The notes under the pieces: model-generated
Seen by the model: only the letters and a program-made list of their open reading frames with translations
Databases searched by the model: none
Told to the model about the DNA's origin: nothing
Program-made: the position numbers and the translations under genes
Assembly (NCBI RefSeq): GCF_005121165.3
Contig: NZ_CP034413.3
Location: 2,232,001 to 2,296,000, forward strand
DNA length: 64,000 bases
Reading direction: 5' to 3'
From: Dysosmobacter welbionis
GTDB taxonomy: Bacteria > Bacillota > Clostridia > Oscillospirales > Oscillospiraceae
Shown here: piece after piece, positions 41,977-50,430 of the stretch
Layout: the number at the start of each line of letters is the position of its first letter
Numbering within the stretch: the stretch's first letter is position 1

Positions 41977-43937
41977 AACATATAAGAAATATATTGCTGT
42001 TGATTACGATTATTTTTGCTTTTGTTATGCAAGCTGAAGTATATCAAAATATGCTCTGGAACTTTAATGGTGCTTATTATTTATCGTCCAGATACACAAC
42101 TACTAATGACGATATGGATTCATTTTTAGCCAATGCAGAAGATACAGCTGAGAAGCATGGTGTTCATATTTTTTCGACTTTTAATCAGAGAGTTTCTAAT
42201 TATCAGACAAGACTTTATATTTATGGTGATGATACCGTTGTTCGGGATAGTCTTAAAAGCACAATGGATATTGAGGAAAAAACATATACGGCTTTGATAG
42301 GCGGAATCACCGTAATAGAATTTGAAGATTTTAGAGAAGCAAAAAACACAGGCAATGGACAGGAAATAATGGTCAGCTATATCGGTGACGATGATGACAT
42401 TATTGCCACATATCAAGATTTGGCAAAAGAATATTCTATATCGCAGCCAGAGTTTTGGCAATCAACCGAAACTGATATGATGTTCATTGTTTGGGGCCTG
42501 GTTGCCATATTGATGATTGTACTTAATATGATTGAGGTGATACGCAGACAAAAGGAAGTAGTTGTACGAGCTTCTCTGGGCGAAAATGCTGCTGTGATTG
42601 CTCTAAAAGCTGTAGTGGCTGATATGATTTCATATGCTGCATTATTCGTCTTAGCAAAGTTGCTTGTTTCTCAATTTATATCGGGAGCGTATGAAGATCA
42701 TCTCATTTTGGCAGTGTATTGTGCCGGAGCAGTTCTTTCCGTAATTCCTTATGCTGCTTTTGTCCGCTTTGATGTAAAAAAAGCCTTTGCCAATGCTTCA
42801 GATAAAAAAGGTATGTTTTATCTTCTGAACGGTCTTAAAGTATTTGCTACTGCTATGACGATTTTTACAATAACTACAAATCTCAGTAGCATTCAAGGTA
42901 ATTTACTTACAAACACTACTCTTTTAGAAAATCATTATAATGATTACTATTTTGGAGTTATGCAGATTGAACCTCCTTTTGAAGAAAATGAGGAGGAATC
43001 CAAAGAGAGCGAATTTTGGAATGACCTTTACGAAAATGAATACAACACTATAAATCCGGTGGTCTGCATAGGCAGCCGGATAAGCGATACGGATAATTAT
43101 ATTTTTGTAAATCATAATGCCAGAGATATGCTGCAAGGGTTTTCTGATATGCTTACTGAAGATGATGAAAAAGAGGATATCGTGGTCTTCGTGCCAAAGG
43201 GAAAAAATGCGGAATCATACAAAGATATCGCAAAAGAGGAAATTGACTCTCTTACCCAAAATGCAGAAGAACTGCGTGTTGTTTATAAAGAATATTCTGG
43301 CAGAGAGCAATTTTATTATCTCAATTCGAACAGAGAAGAGGCTATTGACGGATTGTCAAGAGCAACAAATCCGATTGTTATTTATCAGGCAAATGAGGCT
43401 GTTGCTTTGAATGGAAGTTATATCGAAACAGGAACATATAATGGTGAGGTGATCTACGGATGCGATGAAAGCACAATTCGTAATGCTGCGAAAAAATATG
43501 CAGAACAGCTTGGTCCACACTATTTTATGCTGACGAATGTCGGGGAGGATTATACTTATAGTCATAGTTTCCTCGTGAAACTGATTGGCTTTATAAGCTC
43601 TCTTTGCGTATTAGTATTGCTGTTAGATATCGCTATCATCATATCTGAAGTGAAAATGGAATTTAGACTTAATGCGATGGAAATCTCCCTCAAAAAGGTT
43701 TTGGGCTATCGCTTTTATGAAAGGCACAAAAGATTTATTTCCGTTAATCTCTTAGAAAATATAGCCGTTGTGATATTGATTTGCATTGTTTCGCTTTTTA
43801 TATCTAACGCAAGTGTCGGGATTGCTTTACTGGTTGGAGCATTGCTCACCATTATTGAAATGGCAATCATTTTCACAAATGTTATGTGGGTTGAAAAAAC
43901 AAATATCTCAAAGTCCTTGAAAGGTGGATGTTTATGA
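41973..43937 (+). CDS. DUF1430/FtsX-like membrane protein (bacteriocin-associated transporter subunit)
   Basis: 654 residues, AT-rich, with AAAGGAGG upstream. One N-terminal membrane helix, a long extracellular domain, three helices near 170-270, a second extracellular domain, and a C-terminal block of three helices with the FtsX-like motif LKKVLGYRFYERHKRF. This is the layout of the membrane proteins that accompany lactococcin-972 genes, thought to act in immunity or export. The next gene is its ABC ATPase, with overlapping stop and start (ATGA). Confidence 0.75.
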   Translation: MKHIRNILLLITIIFAFVMQAEVYQNMLWNFNGAYYLSSRYTTTNDDMDSFLANAEDTAEKHGVHIFSTFNQRVSNYQTRLYIYGDDTVVRDSLKSTMDIEEKTYTALIGGITVIEFEDFREAKNTGNGQEIMVSYIGDDDDIIATYQDLAKEYSISQPEFWQSTETDMMFIVWGLVAILMIVLNMIEVIRRQKEVVVRASLGENAAVIALKAVVADMISYAALFVLAKLLVSQFISGAYEDHLILAVYCAGAVLSVIPYAAFVRFDVKKAFANASDKKGMFYLLNGLKVFATAMTIFTITTNLSSIQGNLLTNTTLLENHYNDYYFGVMQIEPPFEENEEESKESEFWNDLYENEYNTINPVVCIGSRISDTDNYIFVNHNARDMLQGFSDMLTEDDEKEDIVVFVPKGKNAESYKDIAKEEIDSLTQNAEELRVVYKEYSGREQFYYLNSNREEAIDGLSRATNPIVIYQANEAVALNGSYIETGTYNGEVIYGCDESTIRNAAKKYAEQLGPHYFMLTNVGEDYTYSHSFLVKLIGFISSLCVLVLLLDIAIIISEVKMEFRLNAMEISLKKVLGYRFYERHKRFISVNLLENIAVVILICIVSLFISNASVGIALLVGALLTIIEMAIIFTNVMWVEKTNISKSLKGGCL

Positions 43938-44542
43938 TTATAATTCGTGGCTTAAATAAAGCATTTGGAGAGAAAATAATTTTCTCCAACTTTAATTTGG
44001 AAATTCCGGATGGAAGTTTTGTAGTAATCAGCGGGGATAGCGGCAGTGGAAAAAGCACTTTGCTCAATATGATTGGTGGTATCGAAAAGCCGGATAGCGG
44101 CAGTATCATAATCGAAGGGCTGAATATTACCCGGCTTAAAAATAAAAACAGTTTTTTTGCGGATACAGTGGGGTTTCTTTTTCAGAATTTTGCACTGCTT
44201 GAAAATAAGACAGTTAAAGAAAATTTAAGTTTGATTAAAAAATCAAGCCGAACTAAAGTATCACTTAAAGAAGCTCTTAATCGTGTGGGGTTATCAAAGG
44301 AAGTTAACAAAAAAGTTTATCAGCTTTCCGGTGGTGAACAACAGAGAGTTGCTTTAGCTCGTCTTATGATGAAAAAATGTTCTGTTGTTTTGGCAGATGA
44401 ACCTACTGGCTCACTTGACAAGAAAAATAGAGATATTGTTATGAGGTTATTGCACGAACTCAATGAAGAAGGTAAAACGGTTATCATTGTTACCCACGAT
44501 CAGGGTATTATTGAAGATGAACCTTATGTTGTGAAAATCTGA
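43934..44542 (+). CDS. ABC transporter ATP-binding protein
   Basis: 202 residues from ATG 43934 (AAGGTGG 6 bp upstream). Walker A GDSGSGKSTLL, Q-loop FLFQNFALLENKTV, signature LSGGEQQRVALARLMM, Walker B VVLADEPTGSLD and H-loop IIVTHD are all present. It belongs to the LolD/MacB-like class that powers FtsX-type permeases and pairs with the preceding DUF1430 protein. The predicted job is peptide export or self-protection. The gene ends 73 bp before the RIT element. Confidence 0.9.
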   Translation: MIIIRGLNKAFGEKIIFSNFNLEIPDGSFVVISGDSGSGKSTLLNMIGGIEKPDSGSIIIEGLNITRLKNKNSFFADTVGFLFQNFALLENKTVKENLSLIKKSSRTKVSLKEALNRVGLSKEVNKKVYQLSGGEQQRVALARLMMKKCSVVLADEPTGSLDKKNRDIVMRLLHELNEEGKTVIIVTHDQGIIEDEPYVVKI

Positions 44543-44615
44543 GAGTACCTCTTAGAAATGTCTTGATCTACATTTTATGTAATTTGGGTCAGAAGAAAAT
44601 CCCTTTAGGAACTAA

Positions 44616-44704
44616 AGGGCGCATTATCCCAGATATTCAATTATCCGAGGAAATTCTTAAATATTGCTGATATTAAAGGCTTTCAAAGAAATATCCTCGG
44701 ATAA
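44616..44704. repeat. Left end of the RIT element
   Basis: Bases 44616-44650 are a perfect inverted copy of 47792-47826. An inverted short copy of the inner part (CCTCGGATAA, 44695-44704) follows 44 bp inside, matching a like copy (TTATCCGAG, 47738-47746) at the other end, so both ends have the same double-arm layout. Confidence 0.9.
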
Positions 44705-44712
44705 TGTAATGG

Positions 44713-45738
44713 CTATTTCAGAAAATCAGGCAACTGATTTTCCTTCTGATTAGCAGGGGTTTCCTTTTGATGTGAAAACCATTTCTCGTTCCAATCTCGG
44801 ATATACCTGTTCACGGTACTCTGGGAAAGCTCTGCGTACCGTTCAGTCGTAGAAATCGAGGAATGTCCGAGAAAGTTTTTGATTGCTATGATCGGGACTC
44901 CGGCTTCTAACATATGTGTGGCGGTTGTATGTCTCATGGTATGCGGGGTATAACACTTTTCAAGAAACATCTTCGGATACTCCGCCTTGGCAAGGGCAAC
45001 ATATTTTTTATAAATTTCCTCAATGCAGGAGATAGTCATCTGCGGATGTGTCTGGCTGGAAAAGATATAGGCATCTAACCGTCCAGTTCTGCCTGTTTCT
45101 TCCAGATACCGTTTCAGGAGGATTCCGCTAGGTTTAGCGATTACAATCCTGCGGGTCTTATTCCCTTTTCCTGTGATTGTCAGCTTGTACAGATTTTTTT
45201 CAACAAGGAAATCTCTGACTTTAAGATCACAGATTTCCTGTGCCCTGGCTCCGCTTGCATACATCAGGTTTAAAAGAACCTGGTCACGGAAGCCCAAGCG
45301 TTTTTCAGTGTCAGGAAGCCGGAGCAGGGCTGACACTTCATCAAGCGAAAAAATAATCCTTGGCTGGCTGGATGCCTTTTTTACAGGAATCCTCCTTACA
45401 GCATTCGCAAACACAGTCGCCGCTTCAAAATTTCTGTTCTGTGCGTAAGCGGCAAAGGATGTGAGTGCCGAAAGCCGGAGGTTCCTTGTGGATACCGAGC
45501 AGCCCCGTTCTGTTTCGATCCATTTCAGGAAACTGTCGATTGTTTCAAAATCGAGATCCTGAAACACGATTTCTCCGGCATCTTTCTTTTTCACTTGATA
45601 AACATACTGGAACAGAAGCCGAAAAGAATGCTTATACGATCGGACGGTGTTAGGAGAAAGACCTGATGAGAGCGGCATATATTCCGTAAAAAACTGTTCC
45701 AGCAGAAGCATGAAGTCGGGAAGTTTATTTTTCCTCAT
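44713..45738 (-). CDS. RIT tyrosine recombinase, third gene
   Basis: 341 residues from ATG 45738, which overlaps the end of the middle gene by 14 bp. SAM-like N-terminal domain, then the catalytic residues Arg (YASGARAQEI), His-x-x-Arg (HTMRHTTATHML), LGHSS and Tyr (TTERYAEL). All are intact, so it should be active. It is the most XerC/D-like of the trio. Confidence 0.9.
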   Translation of the reverse strand: MRKNKLPDFMLLLEQFFTEYMPLSSGLSPNTVRSYKHSFRLLFQYVYQVKKKDAGEIVFQDLDFETIDSFLKWIETERGCSVSTRNLRLSALTSFAAYAQNRNFEAATVFANAVRRIPVKKASSQPRIIFSLDEVSALLRLPDTEKRLGFRDQVLLNLMYASGARAQEICDLKVRDFLVEKNLYKLTITGKGNKTRRIVIAKPSGILLKRYLEETGRTGRLDAYIFSSQTHPQMTISCIEEIYKKYVALAKAEYPKMFLEKCYTPHTMRHTTATHMLEAGVPIIAIKNFLGHSSISTTERYAELSQSTVNRYIRDWNEKWFSHQKETPANQKENQLPDFLK

Positions 45739-46714
45739 CGCCCACCTCCATGAATACGCTGACAGCATAGTCTTCAAACAATTCCGTGTATTCGGGGAAC
45801 ATGTCGCTGCTGAATTTCAGGTACTTCTCAGTCTCGTTCATGTCATGGTGTCCAAGATAAACGGACAGGAACGGTACAGAATCATTTACCGGACGTCCTT
45901 TTTTCTCTGCCTGTACAAAAGAATGGATGGCAAAGTAATGACGGAAACAATGAAGACATTGACCTCTGGAATGAGCCTTTCCAGGTACACACAGGTTGGT
46001 TTGCTGTAACAGCTTCCTGAACCGTAATCCGAAAGTTCCTTTTGTAACAGCTGCCCCTTTTTTCCTGACCGATGGAAACAGGTGGCTTTCCGGCTCTGTT
46101 TTGATTGCCATCGCAATGCAGTACTTTTCCAGCATTCTGGTTAATGTTACATCCATCGGAACGACACGCTGCTTGTTATTCTTGGCATGGCGGATCAGGA
46201 TAGTTCCGCGGGAAAAGTTTATATCCTTCACCCTGGCAGCAAGTGGTTCCCCCAACCGGAATCCGCAGCCCAAAAGCATCCGCAGTAACATACAGAACTC
46301 CATGTCCATCTGTCGCGTTTGCGGGTCTGTGTGCCTACTGCCCCAGCTATCGGCACTGGCCAGAAGCATTTGTATTTCCTCATCCGAAAAAATATATGGG
46401 ACATAGCTGTCTGATGTTTTAGGGCAGTCAGGCATAAAAACACTGTAGCCTTCATACTGGAGATACCTTAAAAATTTCCGGAGATAGCTCACCTTGTCGC
46501 TGACTGTTTTAGGTGCGTTAGTCTGGAGAAGTCTGCCAATCCAACGATTCACTGTCCTTTCTGAGATTTCGCCGGTATTTTCTTCTGCCAGCAGTGAGTC
46601 GAACGAAAGCAGGATTCTGCGTGTATTCTGTAAAGTACCGTCACTGATTGTGCCCTGGCTGATTGCAAGGTATTCCGCCAGCTCGTTTTTGAAAATGCTT
46701 TTAAATTCATTCAT
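45725..46714 (-). CDS. RIT tyrosine recombinase, middle gene
   Basis: 329 residues from ATG 46714, which overlaps the first gene's stop (ATGA). Catalytic Arg (LLGCGFRLGEPLAARVKDIN), His-x-x-Arg (LHCFRHYFA), LGHHD and Tyr (NETEKYLKF) are present. The long insertion between the Arg and His-Arg boxes is typical of the Tn554 TnpB-like class. Confidence 0.9.
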   Translation of the reverse strand: MNEFKSIFKNELAEYLAISQGTISDGTLQNTRRILLSFDSLLAEENTGEISERTVNRWIGRLLQTNAPKTVSDKVSYLRKFLRYLQYEGYSVFMPDCPKTSDSYVPYIFSDEEIQMLLASADSWGSRHTDPQTRQMDMEFCMLLRMLLGCGFRLGEPLAARVKDINFSRGTILIRHAKNNKQRVVPMDVTLTRMLEKYCIAMAIKTEPESHLFPSVRKKGAAVTKGTFGLRFRKLLQQTNLCVPGKAHSRGQCLHCFRHYFAIHSFVQAEKKGRPVNDSVPFLSVYLGHHDMNETEKYLKFSSDMFPEYTELFEDYAVSVFMEVGDEEK

Positions 46715-47682
46715 GACAAAGACCACCTTCCTTCCAGAAAACCGGCAAATGTACCTGCTGCTTCCGGTACAGGGAGTGCGTAGCCCCGAAGCTGCTCAAT
46801 GTCCAGACTGGCATAAGAACGGATGGCATTTTGGTCTGTATGTCCAAGAGTTTTTCTTACGACTTCATAAGGGATGTTGTCATTGACCATGGAACTTGCA
46901 AGGGATGCCCGGAAGGCATGTGCTCCCTGCTTGCGTTTACCTGGATCGATTCCTGCTGTTTCAATGGCAGTCCTTACAATCTTAGTGATTGCCTGTACTG
47001 AGATATGGCTGTAAGGCGGAATAATTCGGAGAAACACATATGGACTTTCATTGTCGGCACGCTCTTCCTGTAAATATCTCTCCAAAGCAGTTTTTACATC
47101 GGGAACCATGGGAAGTTCAATAGTGACACTGGTTTTATGCTGGGTAAGCAGGATCAGGTCCCTGTCAAAATCCAGCTCTTTGAATGTCATGGATGAAATG
47201 TCCCCGCTTCTGATTCCGAGCCGCGTCGCAAGGAGCAGGGCTGCATAATCACGCTTTCCGTGTGGGGAAGTCTGGTCTATGCTGCTTTCGATTTTTAGAA
47301 TTTCATCTGTTGTGTATACAGAAGGGTATGGCTGCGGTCTTTTAAAAAGAGGGACAATACCACTGTAATCCCTGTCGGTATGACCGGACTGATAAGCATA
47401 CCGGAGAAATGTCCGGATGTGGGAAAGATACCACTTGCTGCTGACTGATAAGCATACGGTTCCTATATTTTGGGGATTCATTTCCTGCGGTTTCACACAA
47501 CCGATTCTGGTTAGGGCGGATAAAAAGTAATGTCCAATCTTATCATGAAGATGAATTGTACTTTCCTGTAGCCCCTTACGTCGTCCGTCTTCAAGATATT
47601 CCGACAAAAAAGCATCCATCTCGGGATTCAGTTCCTGATACCTGCATGATGCAATGTCGTTTTCGTTTGTCTGTTGACACAT
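46711..47682 (-). CDS. RIT tyrosine recombinase, first gene
   Basis: 323 residues behind GAGGAGG. Catalytic Arg (ATRLGIRSGDISSM), His-x-x-Arg (GAHAFRASLASSM), LGHTD and Tyr (IRSYASLD) are intact. It is transcribed first from the right end of the element, and the three genes form one translationally coupled operon. Confidence 0.9.
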   Translation of the reverse strand: MCQQTNENDIASCRYQELNPEMDAFLSEYLEDGRRKGLQESTIHLHDKIGHYFLSALTRIGCVKPQEMNPQNIGTVCLSVSSKWYLSHIRTFLRYAYQSGHTDRDYSGIVPLFKRPQPYPSVYTTDEILKIESSIDQTSPHGKRDYAALLLATRLGIRSGDISSMTFKELDFDRDLILLTQHKTSVTIELPMVPDVKTALERYLQEERADNESPYVFLRIIPPYSHISVQAITKIVRTAIETAGIDPGKRKQGAHAFRASLASSMVNDNIPYEVVRKTLGHTDQNAIRSYASLDIEQLRGYALPVPEAAGTFAGFLEGRWSLS

Positions 47683-47791
47683 GGTTAAAACCTCCTCGTT
47701 ATTTTAGTGGCTTTAACTGTACCATACATGAAAAACGTTATCCGAGATTTTCTGTTCAAAACCCAGAATACCAAACGACATTTGAAGTTTA

Positions 47792-47826
47792 CCTCGGATA
47801 ATTGAATATCTGGGATAATGCGCCCT
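47792..47826. repeat. Right terminal inverted repeat of the RIT element
   Basis: Perfect 35-bp inverted partner of 44616-44650. It directly abuts a palindrome (GCGCCCTATCC to GGATAGGGCGC, about 47820-47849). The 230 bp beyond it hold hairpins but no gene. Confidence 0.92.
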
Positions 47827-48085
47827 ATCCCAGAACTCGGATAGGGCGCACTTCTATACTCTCTGTCGAGAGTAGTGCGTCCTGCGGAGCTTCATTCTCT
47901 GTCAGCAGAAGAAAACTGCCTGACCTCGAATGTTTCCGTCACTTCGTTTCGACAAGGTGGCTACACCCCCTTGCGCCGCTTATGCGGCTATCCCCTGTGG
48001 ACTTGCCGTCCGCAAACAGCATGAAATGCTGTTCGCCGCCAGCAAGTTTGATTTTGAAAATCCAACTAAAAGGAGAAGCATAATT

Positions 48086-48493
48086 ATGAAACGGAAATTG
48101 GTAATGTTACTAACTATTGTAGCGGTTCTCGCAGTAGGGATTGGTATCTGGTACAATGTTCCTATTAACTTGATGGATTTGGAACATGATGAAGTTATAG
48201 AAATTGTCGTATTCAATGGAAATACTGGAAATGCAACTCACATCACAGATGAGACACAAATCGAACATATTATTGAAAATCTAAATGAAATCAAGTTAAA
48301 AAGGTCGAAGCCGTCTGTTGGTTATTCTGGATATAGCTTTAAGATGACCATTTATTTATCCGATGGTAATGAAGCCGATGATTGGAATAACTTTATCATC
48401 AATTCCGATGATACTATTCGGAAAGACCCTTTCTTTTACAAGGTGGTTTCAGAAAAAATTGATTATGATTATATAGCTGGTATCGTAAACTAA
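48086..48493 (+). CDS. Small membrane-anchored or secreted protein of unknown function
   Basis: 135 residues from ATG 48086 behind AAAGGAG. One N-terminal membrane or signal segment (LVMLLTIVAVLAVGIGIWY, 5-23), then a 110-residue acidic outer domain (FKMTIYLSDGNEADDWNNFI). I do not recognise the family. It lies between the RIT element and the mobilization genes and has lower GC, so it is probably cargo. The frame is open upstream to 47930, but that part overlaps hairpin DNA and lacks a ribosome site. Confidence 0.6.
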   Translation: MKRKLVMLLTIVAVLAVGIGIWYNVPINLMDLEHDEVIEIVVFNGNTGNATHITDETQIEHIIENLNEIKLKRSKPSVGYSGYSFKMTIYLSDGNEADDWNNFIINSDDTIRKDPFFYKVVSEKIDYDYIAGIVN

Positions 48494-48608
48494 AGTGAGA
48501 TAATCATTGCAACTGAATACTAAAAAACAGACCGTTGATACACATGACCGTGTGAAAAAATCAGCGGTCTTTTTTTATACCCATTTTCAAAAAAGGAGGT
48601 CATGAAAC

Positions 48609-48968
48609 ATGGCAAAAACGAAAACCCTCGACCAGCTTAGAGCCGAAAAAGAACAAGCTGAAGCTCAGCTTCTTCAGGAACAGCACAAGCTCCAAAGGCT
48701 GGAACAGAGGAAGAAACACTATGAGAAAGGCGAACGCAAGAAACGCACCCACCGCCTTTGCAATCTGGGCGGCATGGTGGAAAGCGTTGCCCCGGAGGTT
48801 AAGGACTTGACACGCACCGAAATGACAGAGCTGATGGAACACATCTTTTCTCTGTCCGAAGTCCAGCGAGCCGTCCGTCACATGGCGATTACCCACATCA
48901 ACAAAGCGAACGGAGGAAAGGAGTTGAAAGCCGATGGCACTATTTCATCTGAGTGTCACGCAGACTAA
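48609..48968 (+). CDS. DUF3847-type small mobilization accessory protein
   Basis: 119 residues behind AAAGGAGG. An N-terminal coiled coil (AEKEQAEAQLLQEQHKLQRL) leads to KKRTHRLCNLGGMVESVAPE, the hallmark of the DUF3847 or MobC-like proteins that precede MobQ relaxases. It overlaps the relaxase start by 35 bp, so they are likely co-translated and act together at the transfer origin. Confidence 0.8.
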   Translation: MAKTKTLDQLRAEKEQAEAQLLQEQHKLQRLEQRKKHYEKGERKKRTHRLCNLGGMVESVAPEVKDLTRTEMTELMEHIFSLSEVQRAVRHMAITHINKANGGKELKADGTISSECHAD

Positions 48969-50430
48969 GCGAAGCGCAGGACAGTCCGCTATCGCTTCTG
49001 CTGCCTACCGAGCCGGGGAGCGATTGTATAGCGAGTATTACGGCGAATACAGCGACTACACCCGCAAGGGCGGCGTGATCTGCTCTGACATTCTCTTGCC
49101 GTCCCATGCTCCCCCGGAATTTGCAGACCGTCAGACCTTGTGGAACGCCGTGGAAAAAGCCGAGCGTGGTAAGAACGCCCAGCTTGCATACAGCTTTGAC
49201 ATTGCCTTGCAGAATGAATTTTCCCTTGAGGAAAACATCGCTCTTGCAAGGCAATTTTTATTGGAGAACTTTGTGAGCCGTGGCATGGTGGTTGACTTCG
49301 CCGTACACCAGCCAGACCGGGAGGACGGCGGCATACCAAACCCACATTTTCATGTGCTTTGCCCTATCCGCCCCATCGAGCAGAACGGCAAATGGGGACT
49401 AAAGCAACGCCGGGTGTATGAGCTGGACGAGGACGGCAACCGTATCCGAGACGCAGACGGAAAGTTTGTGTTCAACGCCGTTCCCACTACCGACTGGGGC
49501 AGTCCCGAAACGCTGGAATACTGGCGGCAGACATGGGCGGAGCTATGCAATGCCAAGTTTGCGGAAAAAGGTATTGATGTTCGTATCGACCACCGGAGCT
49601 ATGAGCGTCAGGGCGTGGAGCTTCTTCCCACCGTCCACGAGGGCGCAACCGTCCGGGCAATGGAGAAGAAAGGCATACGCACCGAGAAAGGCGAGTTCAA
49701 CCGCTGGATCAAAGCCACCAATGCCGTTATCCGTGACATCAAGAAGAAAATCGCTCTCCTGTTCGATTGGATTGCCGAAGCAAAAGCGGAGCTTGCCAAG
49801 CCGCAGGCACCCGACCTTGTTTCGCTGCTGAGCGCCTATTACACCCAGCGCAGAGCCGGGGCATATTCGCAGAAAGGCAAGGTCAGCAATCTAAAGGAGA
49901 TGAACGAGACTTTCAATTATCTCCGGGCAAACGGCATTTACTCCCTTGAAGATTTGGAAAGCCGTGTCAGCGAACACAGTGCTGCCACAGAGAGCTTGAA
50001 GAAAACGCTGGACGAACAGACCGCCCGAATGAAAGCAATTAAGCAGCTCTATGACAGCTCCGCTGCTTTCCAGAGCTTGAAGCCTGTCTATGACGGCTTG
50101 CAGAAAATCAAGTTTGAGAAGCCCAGAGCCAAGTACAAGGCAGAGCATGAAGCGGAACTGAAACAGTTCTACGCCGCCAGACGCAAGCTGACCGGAGAGT
50201 TCCCGGACGGCAAGGTGGATATGAAAAAGCTGACCGAAGAGTATGACGAGCTGGAACAGGCGCACAACACCACCTATGGCGAGTTTAAGACCGTCAGAGA
50301 CGATTTACACCGTCTTTGGAAGGTCAAGTCATGTGTAGATACTGCCGCCCGATTTAACGAGCGTACAGAGGAACAAATGCACCAAAATCGACCCCAAACA
50401 CGACACAAAAAGGAGGATATATCCCGATGA
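48934..50430 (+). CDS. MobQ-family relaxase (MobA/MobL)
   Basis: 498 residues. The N-terminal relaxase domain holds SAIASAAYRAGERL with the catalytic Tyr region and the metal-binding HQPDREDGGIPNPHFHVLCP. A long helical C-terminal half follows. It nicks and carries the element's transfer strand, using another element's mating channel. The 3' end overlaps the primase gene by ATGA. Confidence 0.92.
   Translation: MALFHLSVTQTKRSAGQSAIASAAYRAGERLYSEYYGEYSDYTRKGGVICSDILLPSHAPPEFADRQTLWNAVEKAERGKNAQLAYSFDIALQNEFSLEENIALARQFLLENFVSRGMVVDFAVHQPDREDGGIPNPHFHVLCPIRPIEQNGKWGLKQRRVYELDEDGNRIRDADGKFVFNAVPTTDWGSPETLEYWRQTWAELCNAKFAEKGIDVRIDHRSYERQGVELLPTVHEGATVRAMEKKGIRTEKGEFNRWIKATNAVIRDIKKKIALLFDWIAEAKAELAKPQAPDLVSLLSAYYTQRRAGAYSQKGKVSNLKEMNETFNYLRANGIYSLEDLESRVSEHSAATESLKKTLDEQTARMKAIKQLYDSSAAFQSLKPVYDGLQKIKFEKPRAKYKAEHEAELKQFYAARRKLTGEFPDGKVDMKKLTEEYDELEQAHNTTYGEFKTVRDDLHRLWKVKSCVDTAARFNERTEEQMHQNRPQTRHKKEDISR

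Larger units (their letters stand above)
44616..47826. mobile_element. RIT element (recombinase in trio) nested in the 13.2-kb element
   Basis: Three overlapping tyrosine-recombinase genes on one strand, bounded by perfect 35-bp inverted repeats, are the definition of RIT elements. Nothing else is encoded. I see no clear target duplication. Both flanks contain a palindrome that abuts or includes the end (CCCTTTA/TAAAGGG on the left, GCGCCCTATCC/GGATAGGGCGC on the right). Confidence 0.9.

Noticed and set aside
47930-48085. N-terminal extension of the small membrane protein at 48086
   Set aside because: The upstream codons overlap hairpin DNA, and the good ribosome site and signal segment are at 48086.
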